DNA of 64,000 nucleotides from Candidatus Sphingomonas phytovorans. GTDB taxonomy: Bacteria; Pseudomonadota; Alphaproteobacteria; Sphingomonadales; Sphingomonadaceae. The translations under genes and the position numbers were made by a program. Below are positions 8,173-16,207 of this stretch, piece by piece; within the stretch, counting starts at the first letter, position 1, and each line of letters starts with the position of its first letter. The stretch lies in assembly GCA_029202385.1 (NCBI GenBank), contig CP119314.1:3970501-4034500 (forward strand), read 5' to 3'. The notes below the pieces were generated by a model that saw only the letters and a list, made by a program, of their open reading frames with translations, searched no databases and was not told the DNA's origin.

Positions 8173-8706
8173 TCATTGCCGTTCCCCGGCAAAGCCGATG
8201 GTGATCACGACGGTGCGGTGCATGCGGCCCGGATTCTCCGGCGCATTGACGATGGTCATGCGCCCGGCAGGCACCACATGCGCCGTGGCGAGCGCGGCCG
8301 CGACGGCTCGGGCACGATCGGCCGCAAGCACGGCGCCGCTGCCCGTCAGGGCATCGACGTCCCGGGGCGAGCCGTCAGCACTGCCGCTGATCTTCAGCAC
8401 GACGCGGGGATCGCGCACCGCCTCCCGCGCCCAGGCGATCAGGCCCGCAGGCGTCGAGGGCAGCGCGGCGGAGCCGGGCATGAAATTCATCATCGCGGCC
8501 GCGGCCACGGGAATCGGATCGGGCGCGGCTGTCGGCGCTGCCGACACACCGAAGCCTTCGCGGATACCCCGTGCCAGCGCCTTGCGGTCGACATTCTGGC
8601 TCGCCTGGATCAGCACGAAGAAGCCGACCAGCAGCAGTGCCAGGTCGGCGAGCGTCATCAGCCAGATCGGACGGCCGGGCGCCGCTTCCGGGAAATCCTC
8701 GGTCAT
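8173..8706 (-). CDS. MotB/OmpA-like stator-type protein
   Basis: 177 residues. Residues 13-37 form a single membrane helix with the MotB-type aspartate (D21) in TLADLALLLVGFFVLIQAS. The C-terminal half looks like a reduced OmpA domain (VVLKISGSADGSPRD, then RARAVAAALATAHVVP and RTVVITIGF). It is shorter than the true MotB at 19442. It overlaps the MotA/TolQ-like gene by four bases, so the two form a pair like MotA/MotB or TolQ/TolR. Its place in the flgA-flgM-flgN operon suggests a flagellar role. Confidence 0.75.
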   Translation of the reverse strand: MTEDFPEAAPGRPIWLMTLADLALLLVGFFVLIQASQNVDRKALARGIREGFGVSAAPTAAPDPIPVAAAAMMNFMPGSAALPSTPAGLIAWAREAVRDPRVVLKISGSADGSPRDVDALTGSGAVLAADRARAVAAALATAHVVPAGRMTIVNAPENPGRMHRTVVITIGFAGERQ

Positions 8707-9401
8707 ACGACGTCGGCCATCGGCACGGGGACGCCCAGCGGGGGCGCCGCGGCGCGCGGCTGCTCGCGGGCGGCGAGCGCGACAAGCGGTGCTTCGAGTC
8801 GAAGTCGTTCGACCGCTTCCTCGCGGGCGTGGCGGCGCAGGCGTGCCGCCACCGGCATCGCAACCAGATTGGCGAGCAGCGCGCCGTAGAGCGTGGCGAG
8901 CAGGGCAATCGCCATCGAGCCGCCGATCGCTGCCGGATCATCCATCTTCACGAACATGCCGACCAGACCGATGAGCGTGCCGACCATCCCCATCGCCGGA
9001 GCGACCTCGGCCATGCCGGCCCAGACGTCGGCGGCGGCGACATGGCGATCGATCCGCGCGCGACGGCAGTGCCGGACGAGCACCTCGACATCGGCGGCGG
9101 GCCGACCATCGACGATCGCGGCGATCGCGGCGGCGACATCGGCATCGGCGATGACCGAGCGATCGAGCGCCATCACGCCGTGCCGCCGGGCGATTCGGCC
9201 AAGCGCGCCGATCTGGTCGAGCAGCGGCCCGGCATCGAACCGGCGGCGCCCGATCGTGCCGAGTGCCGCGACGGCGCGCGACAGATCGCGCATCGGCGTG
9301 CGGAGCACGACGGCGAGCAACGTTCCGCCGCCGACGATCGAGATCGCGAGCGGATCGAGAAAGGGGCCCAGTTGCTGGGCGATATCGGGTGCGGTCGTCA
9401 T
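8703..9401 (-). CDS. MotA/TolQ/ExbB-family proton-channel protein
   Basis: 232 residues. Three membrane segments are visible: about 12-36 (FLDPLAISIVGGGTLLAVVL), about 136-162 (VAPAMGMVGTLIGLVGMFV) and about 165-192 (SMAIALLATLYGALLANLV). The last two are the MotA/TolQ signature region. It is paired with the MotB-like gene and is separate from the motA at 18575. The ATG at 9401 lies only about two bases downstream of the start predicted from the sigma-54 promoter at 9414-9429, so the message may be leaderless or the true start may lie further in. Confidence 0.75.
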   Translation of the reverse strand: MTTAPDIAQQLGPFLDPLAISIVGGGTLLAVVLRTPMRDLSRAVAALGTIGRRRFDAGPLLDQIGALGRIARRHGVMALDRSVIADADVAAAIAAIVDGRPAADVEVLVRHCRRARIDRHVAAADVWAGMAEVAPAMGMVGTLIGLVGMFVKMDDPAAIGGSMAIALLATLYGALLANLVAMPVAARLRRHAREEAVERLRLEAPLVALAAREQPRAAAPPLGVPVPMADVV

Positions 9402-9413
9402 CCGCCTGCCCGT

Positions 9414-9429
9414 TGCAAGGGGTGGGCCA
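9414..9429 (-). promoter_or_regulatory. Sigma-54 promoter of the MotA-like/MotB-like/flgA-M-N operon
   Basis: Minus strand: TGGCCC-ACCCC-TTGCA, one mismatch from TGGCAC-N5-TTGCW. The predicted start of transcription is near 9403. It faces away from the flgB promoter at 9575. Confidence 0.75.
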
Positions 9430-9484
9430 AATGCCGGTCGCCACGTCGCGACACCCGACCATGCCGGGACAGCCGGCAGGCGGC

Positions 9485-9520
9485 CGGCAAGATTGCCGCC
9501 GGACCGGCAAGACCTTGCCG
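9485..9520. promoter_or_regulatory. Two palindromic enhancer sites between divergent sigma-54 promoters
   Basis: CGGCAA-GA-TTGCCG (9485-9498) and CGGCAAG-AC-CTTGCCG (9505-9520) are perfect palindromes whose centres are 21 bases apart, two helical turns. They lie at about -89 and -110 from both predicted transcription starts (9403 and 9601), as expected for binding sites of a FlbD-type activator (like Caulobacter ftr elements). Confidence 0.75.
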
Positions 9521-9574
9521 CCCCGGCTGCCGACAGGAGGCAGGAAGGAGATGCAGGACCCCGCCGATCGCGTT

Positions 9575-9590
9575 TGGCACGGCCTTTGCT
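9575..9590 (+). promoter_or_regulatory. Sigma-54 promoter of the flgB operon
   Basis: TGGCAC-GGCCT-TTGCT matches the -24/-12 consensus at every defined base. The predicted start is near 9601, inside the palindrome GCGCAA-TC-TTGCGC (9601-9614), and leaves a 26-base leader containing AGGAGA before the flgB ATG. Confidence 0.92.
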
Positions 9591-9626
9591 GTGTTCCCTC
9601 GCGCAATCTTGCGCAGGAGAAGGCCA

Positions 9627-9980
9627 ATGGCCAGCGACATGCTTTTCGGGATCCACGGTGCGGCGCTCCAGGTGCGTTCGCAGCGGATGGGCCTGCTCGC
9701 ATCGAACATCGCCAATGCGTCGACCCCGGGCTTCAAGGCCAAGGACATCGACTTCCGCACCGCGCTTTCCGCGATGGAGCAGTCGGACAGCACCGGCAGC
9801 AGCAGCATCGGGAACTCGGTGCGCTACCGCGTGCCGAGCCAGGCCTCGCTCGACGGCAACACGGTCGAGCTGTCGACCGAGCAGACCGCCTTTGCCGAGA
9901 ACGCCGTCCAGTATCAGACGACCCTGTCCTTTCTGAACGGGCGGATCGGCCAGATCACCCGCGCGCTGAAGGGCGAATAA
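9627..9980 (+). CDS. flgB: Flagellar basal-body rod protein FlgB
   Basis: 117 residues, proximal rod subunit. The N-terminal rod motif is clear: LLASNIANASTPGFKAKDID. The C-terminal helix (QYQTTLSFLNGRIGQITRAL) is the usual FlgB end. The ATG at 9627 follows AGGAGAAGGCCA; the frame is open far upstream, but only this start gives the conserved N terminus. It is the first gene of the rod-hook operon. FlgC begins one base after its stop. Confidence 0.97.
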   Translation: MASDMLFGIHGAALQVRSQRMGLLASNIANASTPGFKAKDIDFRTALSAMEQSDSTGSSSIGNSVRYRVPSQASLDGNTVELSTEQTAFAENAVQYQTTLSFLNGRIGQITRALKGE

Positions 9981-9981
9981 G

Positions 9982-10392
9982 ATGGCTGACAACGGCCTCA
10001 ACATCTTCCAGGTCGCAGGTCGCGCGATGTCGGCGCAGCTCGTGCGGATGAACACCACGGCGTCGAACCTGGCCAATGCCGGGGCGATCTCGGGCAGCGC
10101 TGACACCGCCTACCGCACGATCAAGCCGGTGTTCCGCACCGAATATGACAAGGCGACGGGCCTTGCGACCGTCAATGTCGAGCAGATCGTGACCGCCGGC
10201 GGCGATCCGACCAAGCTCTACGACCCCTCGCATCCGATGGCTGACAAGGACGGCAACGTCTTCGTCAGCGCGGTCGACGAGACCCGCGAGCTGGTCGACA
10301 TGATGGAGACCGCCCGCAGCTACCAAAACAATGTGGAGGTGATGCAGACCGCGAAGTCGCTGATCCTCGATACCCTCAAGCTGGGACGCTGA
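9982..10392 (+). CDS. flgC: Flagellar basal-body rod protein FlgC
   Basis: 136 residues, proximal rod subunit. N-terminal motif MNTTASNLANAGAI and C-terminal ETARSYQNNVEVMQTAKSLI identify the family. It is packed between flgB and flgD with gaps of one and two bases, so co-translation is likely. Confidence 0.97.
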   Translation: MADNGLNIFQVAGRAMSAQLVRMNTTASNLANAGAISGSADTAYRTIKPVFRTEYDKATGLATVNVEQIVTAGGDPTKLYDPSHPMADKDGNVFVSAVDETRELVDMMETARSYQNNVEVMQTAKSLILDTLKLGR

Positions 10393-10394
10393 TC

Positions 10395-11075
10395 ATGAGC
10401 TCCGCCTTCGATACCACGCTCAACAACCTGGGCATCAACCGCACCACCAACAGCGCGCCGACCGCGTCGAAGGGCTCGACCTCGCTCGGCCAGGCGGATT
10501 TCCTGAAGCTGATGACGGCGCAGCTCAAGAACCAGGACCCGTTCTCGCCGGTCGACAACACCCAGATGGTCGCCCAGATGGCCCAGTTCTCGTCGCTGGC
10601 CGGCATCACCGACATGAACACGACGCTGAAGGCGATCTCCGACAAGCTGTCGGGCACCAGCGCCAGCGATGCGCTCGCCTATGTCGGCCGGACCGTGCTG
10701 ACCGAAGGCAAGGTGGCCTATGGCCGCACCTCGGGCGGGATCGCCGGCGCCGTCGAGCTCGATGGCGCGGCAACCGACGTGACCGTCACGATCGAGAATG
10801 CCAACGGCCAGGTGCTGACCACGCAGCAGCTTGGCGCCCAGCCCAAGGGCACGGTCAATTACGACTGGGACGGCAAGACCGACGGCGGGGCGGATGCCGG
10901 CCCGGGCCCGTTCAAGGTCACCGTGACAGCCGCCAATGCCGGCACCAGCGTCGGTAGCCGCGGCCTTGTCTGGTCGCCGGTCGCCGCTGTGTCGATGCCC
11001 GCCTCGGGCTCGCCCGTGCTCACGCTTCCCGGCCTCGGCCAGGTTCCCATTTCCGCCGTTCGCCAGATCGGCTGA
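10395..11075 (+). CDS. flgD: Hook-cap (hook assembly scaffold) protein FlgD
   Basis: 226 residues. The N-terminal FlgD domain is seen in LGQADFLKLMTAQLKNQDP followed by NTQMVAQMAQFSSLAGI. The middle carries the Ig-like/Tudor part with NYDWDGKTDGGADAGPGPF. FlgD caps the growing hook and is lost when the hook is complete. It follows flgC directly. Confidence 0.97.
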   Translation: MSSAFDTTLNNLGINRTTNSAPTASKGSTSLGQADFLKLMTAQLKNQDPFSPVDNTQMVAQMAQFSSLAGITDMNTTLKAISDKLSGTSASDALAYVGRTVLTEGKVAYGRTSGGIAGAVELDGAATDVTVTIENANGQVLTTQQLGAQPKGTVNYDWDGKTDGGADAGPGPFKVTVTAANAGTSVGSRGLVWSPVAAVSMPASGSPVLTLPGLGQVPISAVRQIG

Positions 11076-11099
11076 CCTAATCACCAGGAGTAGATCAGA

Positions 11100-12362
11100 A
11101 TGTCCTTCTACACTTCGCTCAGCGGCCTGCAGGCGTCCCAGTCCGAGATGTCGACCATCTCGCACAACCTCGCCAACGTCTCGACCAACGGCTTCAAGAA
11201 GAGCCGGACCGATTTCGCCGACGTGATCGCGTCAAGCGTCTCGGCCGATCCCACCAAGGTGGTCGGATCGGGCACGGTCGTGAAGGCGAACCGCCAGCTG
11301 TTCACCGAGGGCAATTTGAAGTCGACCGGTTCCTCGCTCGACCTCGCCATTTCCGGCGACGGCTTCTTCACGGTCAAGACCAACGGGATCAACGCCTCGA
11401 CCGCCTATACGCGCAACGGCAGCTTCCAGGTCGATCCGGTCAGTCATTATGTCGTCGATGCCCAGGGCAGCGCGCTTCAGGTCTATCCGGTCGACGCCCA
11501 GGGCAACGTCACCGCGACCGGCCCGGACGGCCTGACCAACCTGACCCTGCCTGAAACCAGCGGCGTCCCGGTCGCCACCTCAAAGGTCGCGCTCGACGTG
11601 AACCTGTCGGCCAACGCGACCCCGCCGGGCACCGCGTTCGACCGCACCAACGCCTCGTCCTACAATAATTCGACCGCGACGACGATCTACGACGCCAGCG
11701 GCAACGCGATGACGCTGACCAACTATTATGTCCGCAACAGTGCGACGAGCCCCGGGGGCGCCAATAGCTGGTCGGTCTATTCCTATGTCGGCAACCAGCA
11801 GCTGAGTGTCGGCGGTTCGACCAATCCGGTGCAGCTTGCCTTCAACGCCGCGGGCACGATGACCGCGCCGGCGGCCCCCGTCAGCTATGATGCCTTCACC
11901 TCGTCGGGCGGGGCCGCTGCCCAGGCGCTGAGCTTCGACCTCACCGGCACGACCCAGGCAGCGAGCGCCTTCAAGGTCGAGGCGCGCAGCCAGGACGGCA
12001 AGTCGGTCGGCCAGCTGGCCGGCGTCACGGTCGACGAATCGGGTGTCGTCACCGCCAATTTCTCGAACGGCGATACAAGGGCGCTGGGCAAGGTCGCGCT
12101 CGCCAGCTTCGCCAATCCGTCGGGACTGCGCCAGATGGGCAACAGCTACTGGTCGGCCAGCGGCATCTCCGGCTCGGCGACGCTCGGGAGCGCCAACGAC
12201 AATGGCTACGGATCGCTGATGTCGGGCACCGTCGAGGGTTCCAACGTCGACATCACCGAGGAACTGGTCGCCCTGATCGCGGCGCAGCGGAATTTCCAGG
12301 CGAACGCCAAGGCGCTCGATACCGCGAGCCAGATCTCCGAAACCATCTTCAACATCCGCTGA
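11100..12362 (+). CDS. flgE: Flagellar hook protein FlgE
   Basis: 420 residues. N terminus MSFYTSLSGLQASQSEMST with SHNLANVSTNGFKKSRTDF; C terminus with GTVEGSNVDITEELVALI, then QRNFQANAKALDTASQISE. These are the axial-family terminal helices; the middle is the variable hook D1/D2 region. AGGAG lies ten bases before the ATG. It is in the flgB operon. Confidence 0.97.
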   Translation: MSFYTSLSGLQASQSEMSTISHNLANVSTNGFKKSRTDFADVIASSVSADPTKVVGSGTVVKANRQLFTEGNLKSTGSSLDLAISGDGFFTVKTNGINASTAYTRNGSFQVDPVSHYVVDAQGSALQVYPVDAQGNVTATGPDGLTNLTLPETSGVPVATSKVALDVNLSANATPPGTAFDRTNASSYNNSTATTIYDASGNAMTLTNYYVRNSATSPGGANSWSVYSYVGNQQLSVGGSTNPVQLAFNAAGTMTAPAAPVSYDAFTSSGGAAAQALSFDLTGTTQAASAFKVEARSQDGKSVGQLAGVTVDESGVVTANFSNGDTRALGKVALASFANPSGLRQMGNSYWSASGISGSATLGSANDNGYGSLMSGTVEGSNVDITEELVALIAAQRNFQANAKALDTASQISETIFNIR

Positions 12363-12388
12363 TCTCGACGGGCGGACGGGAACACTGA

Positions 12389-13132
12389 ATGGACAAGCTG
12401 GTCTATACCGCGGCAACCGGGCTCAAGGCGCACATGGCGTCGCAGGCCGCGATCGCGAACAACATGGCGAACGCCTCGACGATCGGCTTCCGCGCCGACC
12501 GGGTGGTGTTCAGCCGGCTGGAAGTGTCGGGCTCCGGCTTCGACACGCGCTCGCCGGCGTCGGAAGAGGTGGTCGATGCCGATCGCCGTCCGGGCGCGAT
12601 CATGTCGACCGGCCGTCCGCTCGACGTCGCCATCACCGGCGACGCATGGCTGACCGTCCAGGCTCCCGACGGGAGCGAGGCCTATACCCGGCGCGGCGAT
12701 CTTCAGGTCGCCCCCACGGGCGCGCTGGAAACCGGCGACGGTTTCCCGGTGATGGGATCGGGGGGTCCCATCACCGTGCCGCCCGCCGAATCGATCAAGA
12801 TCTCAGCCGACGGATCGATCTCGATCGTGCCGATCGGCGGCGACGCCAGCAACCCGCAGATCCTCGACAAGCTCAAGCTCGTCAGCACCAAGGGCTCGGA
12901 CACGGTCAAGGGGCTCGACAATCTTCTCCATGTCCGCGGCGGCGGCGTGCTGCCCGAGGACATGGAAGCGAAGCTCCAGTCGGGCGCGCTCGAGGGATCG
13001 AACGTCAACATGACTCAGGCGCTGGTCGACATGATCGAGAACCAGCGCAGCTACGAGGTCCAGGCCAATCTCATGAAGCAGGCCAAGGACATGGACGAGA
13101 GCGCCGCATCGCTGATGCGGATGCCTTCATAA
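12389..13132 (+). CDS. flgF: Flagellar basal-body rod protein FlgF
   Basis: 247 residues, proximal rod protein of the FlgF/FlgG family. The N terminus has AIANNMANASTIGFRADRV, and the C terminus has LEGSNVNMTQALVDMIENQ. It is shorter than FlgG and placed just before it, the normal gene order. Confidence 0.96.
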   Translation: MDKLVYTAATGLKAHMASQAAIANNMANASTIGFRADRVVFSRLEVSGSGFDTRSPASEEVVDADRRPGAIMSTGRPLDVAITGDAWLTVQAPDGSEAYTRRGDLQVAPTGALETGDGFPVMGSGGPITVPPAESIKISADGSISIVPIGGDASNPQILDKLKLVSTKGSDTVKGLDNLLHVRGGGVLPEDMEAKLQSGALEGSNVNMTQALVDMIENQRSYEVQANLMKQAKDMDESAASLMRMPS

Positions 13133-13144
13133 GGACGACAGGAT

Positions 13145-13933
13145 ATGACCAGCGCAGCCATGCACATCGCGCGGACCGGGCTCGACGCCCAGGACATGCG
13201 CATGCGGGTGATCTCGAACAACCTCGCGAACGTGAACACCACCGGGTACAAGCGCGACCGGGCGGCGTTCGAGACGCTCGCCTATCAGACGGTCACCGCG
13301 CCGGGGGCACCGAGCACGGCCGAGACCAAATATGCGGTCGGGCTCAACCTCGGCACCGGCGTCCGAATCCAGGGCACCGCGCGAATCGACACCCAGGGCG
13401 CGATGCAAACCACGGGCAACGCGCTCGATCTCGCGCTCGACGGGGACGGTTATTTCCAGGTCCAGATGCCGGGGGGCACGCTGGGCTATACCCGCGCGGG
13501 CAATTTCACCCGCTCGCCGGAAGGCCTGCTGGTCACTTCGGAAGGCTATCAGGTGATGCCCGGCATCACCGTGCCGGAGGGCGCGACCGCGATCACCGTC
13601 GGCACCGACGGCACGGTCTCGGCGACCGTGCCCGGCCAGACCGAGGCGAGCCAGCTTGGCCAGATTCAGGTCGCCAGCTTCGCCAATTCGGCCGGCCTGC
13701 TGAGCAAGGGCGACAATTACCTGACTGAGACCGCGGCATCGGGCGCGGCGAATCTCGGCGTCGCCGGCCTCGAGGGTCGCGGCAACATCCGCCAGGGCAT
13801 GCTCGAAGCGTCCAATGTCAACGTCGTCGAGGAGCTTGTCGACATGATCGAGACTCAGCGTGCGTACGAGGTAAATTCAAAAATGATCTCGGCGACCGAC
13901 GACATGCTGAAATATGTTAACCAAAATATCTGA
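13145..13933 (+). CDS. flgG: Distal rod protein FlgG
   Basis: 262 residues, the standard FlgG length. N-terminal ISNNLANVNTTGYKRDRAAF and C-terminal LEASNVNVVEELVDMIETQR are near-consensus. The stop shares one base with the flgH start (TGATG). Confidence 0.98.
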   Translation: MTSAAMHIARTGLDAQDMRMRVISNNLANVNTTGYKRDRAAFETLAYQTVTAPGAPSTAETKYAVGLNLGTGVRIQGTARIDTQGAMQTTGNALDLALDGDGYFQVQMPGGTLGYTRAGNFTRSPEGLLVTSEGYQVMPGITVPEGATAITVGTDGTVSATVPGQTEASQLGQIQVASFANSAGLLSKGDNYLTETAASGAANLGVAGLEGRGNIRQGMLEASNVNVVEELVDMIETQRAYEVNSKMISATDDMLKYVNQNI

Positions 13934-14634
13934 TGGTTAATTTCATGAAACCGTCAGCCACCTTGATCGCCCTGATCGCGCTGCCCGCCGCCGTCGCGCT
14001 CGCGCCGTCGCCCGCCGACGCGCGCCTGTTCGGCAAGAAGAAGGAGCCGGTCGATTTCTCCGCCGCGCTCCCCCTTCCCATGCCGGTCGCGGCCCCCGCC
14101 AACGGATCGATCTTCCAGGCGAGCGACGGCTATGCTGCGCTTCACGAAGGAGCGCGCGCGCGCCGGGTCGGCGATCCGCTGACGATCCTGCTGGTCGAGC
14201 GCACCGTCGCCTCCAAATCGGCGAGCTCGAAGCTCGACAGCGGCGGCGGCCTGAGCATCACCCCGCCCACCACCGGCGCCCTCTCGCTGTTCAAGAACAC
14301 GGACGCCAGCGCGAGCAACACCCGCAACTTCACCGGCAGCGGCGCGACCGACCAGTCGAACACCCTGTCGGGCGAGGTCAGCGTGACCGTTTCCGCCGTC
14401 TATCCCAATGGCACCATGCTGGTGCAGGGCCAGAAGCGCGTGACGCTCAATCGCGGCGACGAGTTCGTCCAGATCAAGGGCCTGATCCGCGTCGCCGACA
14501 TCGACGCCAACAACCGCGTGCCCTCCACCCGCGTGGCGGATGCGCAGATCGCCTATACCGGCAAGGGCGATGTGGCCCGCGCCAGCCGCCAGGGCTGGCT
14601 TGGCCGATTCTTCTCCGTCGTCAGCCCCTTCTGA
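13933..14634 (+). CDS. flgH: Flagellar L-ring protein FlgH, no lipobox
   Basis: 233 residues. The FlgH core is clear: ARRVGDPLTILLVERTVASK, SGEVSVTVSAVYPNGTMLV and GLIRVADIDANNRVPSTRV. The N terminus (LIALIALPAAVALAPSPADA) is an ordinary Sec signal, and the protein has no cysteine at all, so it cannot be lipid-anchored in the usual FlgH way. An alternative start is the ATG at 13945. It overlaps flgG and flgI by one base each. Confidence 0.95.
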   Translation: MVNFMKPSATLIALIALPAAVALAPSPADARLFGKKKEPVDFSAALPLPMPVAAPANGSIFQASDGYAALHEGARARRVGDPLTILLVERTVASKSASSKLDSGGGLSITPPTTGALSLFKNTDASASNTRNFTGSGATDQSNTLSGEVSVTVSAVYPNGTMLVQGQKRVTLNRGDEFVQIKGLIRVADIDANNRVPSTRVADAQIAYTGKGDVARASRQGWLGRFFSVVSPF

Positions 14635-15854
14635 TGAAAGCGCCCGCGATGTTCCGTTTGGTAGCTCTTTGCCACGCTGCGCTGGGCCGCCGCACCAGCC
14701 CGCTCCCCCACCCGGCCTCCCATCGAGGATACCGTGTGGGAGGCCGGGTGGGGGAGCGGGCTGGTGCGGCTCTTCTGGCGGTAGCTGCGATCTTCCTCGC
14801 GGCCACTCCGGCACACGCCGACAGGGTCAAGGACCTTGGCGGTTTCCAGGGCATCCGCTCGAACCAGCTCACGGGCTATGGCATCGTGGTCGGCCTGCCC
14901 GGCACGGGCGACGACAATCTCGAATATACCATCCAGTCGATGAAGGCGGTCGCCTCGCGATTCGGGCTTCAGCTTCCACCCAACGCCAATCCCGGGCTGA
15001 AGAACGCAGCGGTGGTGATGATCACCGCCGACCTGCCCGCCTTCGCCAAGCCGGGCCAGAAGCTCGACATCACCGTCGCCTCGATGGGCAAGGCCAAGTC
15101 GCTGCGCGGCGGAGCGCTGATCCTGACGCCGCTGCTCGGCGCCGACGGCCAGATCTACGCGATGGCGCAGGGCAACCTCGCCGTCGGCGGGCTTGGCGCC
15201 GAGGGCAAGGACGGATCGCAGATCGTCGTCAACATTCCCTCCGCCGGTCGCATCCCCGAAGGTGCCACGGTCGAGCGCGCGGTCCAGACCGGTTTCGAAA
15301 CGTCGCCGGTGCTGACCTACAACCTCACCCGCGCCGACTTCACCACCGCGCAGAATGTCGCCGCCGCGATCAACACGCGGCTCGGCGCCGGTTCCGCCCA
15401 GGCGATCGACGCCGTCTCGGTCTCGGTCCGCGCGCCGATGGGCGGCGACGTCCGTGCGACCCTGATGAGCGAGATCGAGAATCTCGACGTCGTCTCGGCC
15501 GAACCTTCGGCCAAGGTGATCGTCAACGCCCGCACCGGCACCGTCGTGATCAACTCGGCGGTCCGGGTCGGCCCCGCCGCGGTCAGCCACGGCAAGCTCA
15601 CCGTTCGCATCGACGAGCAGCAGCATGTCAGCCAGCCCTTGCCGTTCAGCCAGGGCCAGACGGCGACCGAGCAGAAGAGCGGCGTCGCGGTCGACGAGGA
15701 GCATCGCCCGATGTTCCTGCTCGAACCCGGCCCGAAGCTCGCCGATGTGGTCAAGGCAGTGAACGCGATCGGCGCGTCGCCGGCCGACCTGGTCGCCATC
15801 CTCGAAGCGCTGAAGGAAGCCGGCGCGCTGAAAGCGGAGCTGATCGTCCTGTGA
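14634..15854 (+). CDS. flgI: Flagellar P-ring protein FlgI with a palindromic insert in its signal region
   Basis: 406 residues, longer than the usual ~370. The mature part starts after AATPAHA with DRVKDLGGFQGIRSNQLTGY and keeps the whole P-ring domain to the C terminus. The extra length is an 82-base perfect palindrome (14689-14770) read in frame as residues ~19-46. If translation starts at 14634 the signal peptide is preceded by a long polar stretch. In-frame GTG codons inside the element (the later one starts GERAGAALLAVAAIFLAATP) would give a normal signal peptide, so the element may now supply the start codon. FlgI is periplasmic and is assembled by FlgA. Confidence 0.95.
   Translation: MKAPAMFRLVALCHAALGRRTSPLPHPASHRGYRVGGRVGERAGAALLAVAAIFLAATPAHADRVKDLGGFQGIRSNQLTGYGIVVGLPGTGDDNLEYTIQSMKAVASRFGLQLPPNANPGLKNAAVVMITADLPAFAKPGQKLDITVASMGKAKSLRGGALILTPLLGADGQIYAMAQGNLAVGGLGAEGKDGSQIVVNIPSAGRIPEGATVERAVQTGFETSPVLTYNLTRADFTTAQNVAAAINTRLGAGSAQAIDAVSVSVRAPMGGDVRATLMSEIENLDVVSAEPSAKVIVNARTGTVVINSAVRVGPAAVSHGKLTVRIDEQQHVSQPLPFSQGQTATEQKSGVAVDEEHRPMFLLEPGPKLADVVKAVNAIGASPADLVAILEALKEAGALKAELIVL
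14689..14770. repeat. 82-base palindromic element inside flgI
   Basis: Two perfect 34-base inverted arms (14689-14722 and 14737-14770) surround a 14-base loop. The arms contain CTCCCCCACCCGGCCTCCCA and its complement. This resembles the REP/MITE-like palindromes common between genes in sphingomonads. I saw no clear target-site duplication. It is the only copy I found in the window. Confidence 0.93.
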
Positions 15855-16207
15855 CCGACATCCCAGCCCTTCCCCCATCCCGTCCTACGCCCGGCCCGAC
15901 CACCGGCATCGGCGTCGACACGAGCCGCCTCGCCTCGCGTGCCAACCTCGAAAAGGCCGGCAAGCAATTCGAGTCGGTCTTTGCCGGCATGATGCTGAAG
16001 TCGATGCGTCAGGCCCATCTCGCCGAGGAGCTGTTCTCGTCCAAGGGACTCGACACGTTTCGCGACATGCAGGACCAGCAGGTCGCGCAGTCGATGGCGG
16101 ATCACGCCCCGCTCGGCATCGGCAAGGCGATGACCGATTTCCTCGCCAAGTCGCAGGCCAATCTCCAGCCTGAATCGACGGCGAAACCCGCGGGTGAGAC
16201 GCCATGA
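15851..16207 (+). CDS. flgJ: Rod-binding protein FlgJ, N-terminal domain only
   Basis: 118 residues from a GTG at 15851 that overlaps the flgI stop (GTGA). NLEKAGKQFESVFAGMMLKS, MRQAHL and DHAPLGIGKAMTDFLAK are the rod-binding domain. The peptidoglycan hydrolase half found in enterobacterial FlgJ is missing. The separate lytic transglycosylase at 5846-6718 probably takes that role. The stop overlaps flgK by four bases. Confidence 0.93.
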   Translation: MTDIPALPPSRPTPGPTTGIGVDTSRLASRANLEKAGKQFESVFAGMMLKSMRQAHLAEELFSSKGLDTFRDMQDQQVAQSMADHAPLGIGKAMTDFLAKSQANLQPESTAKPAGETP

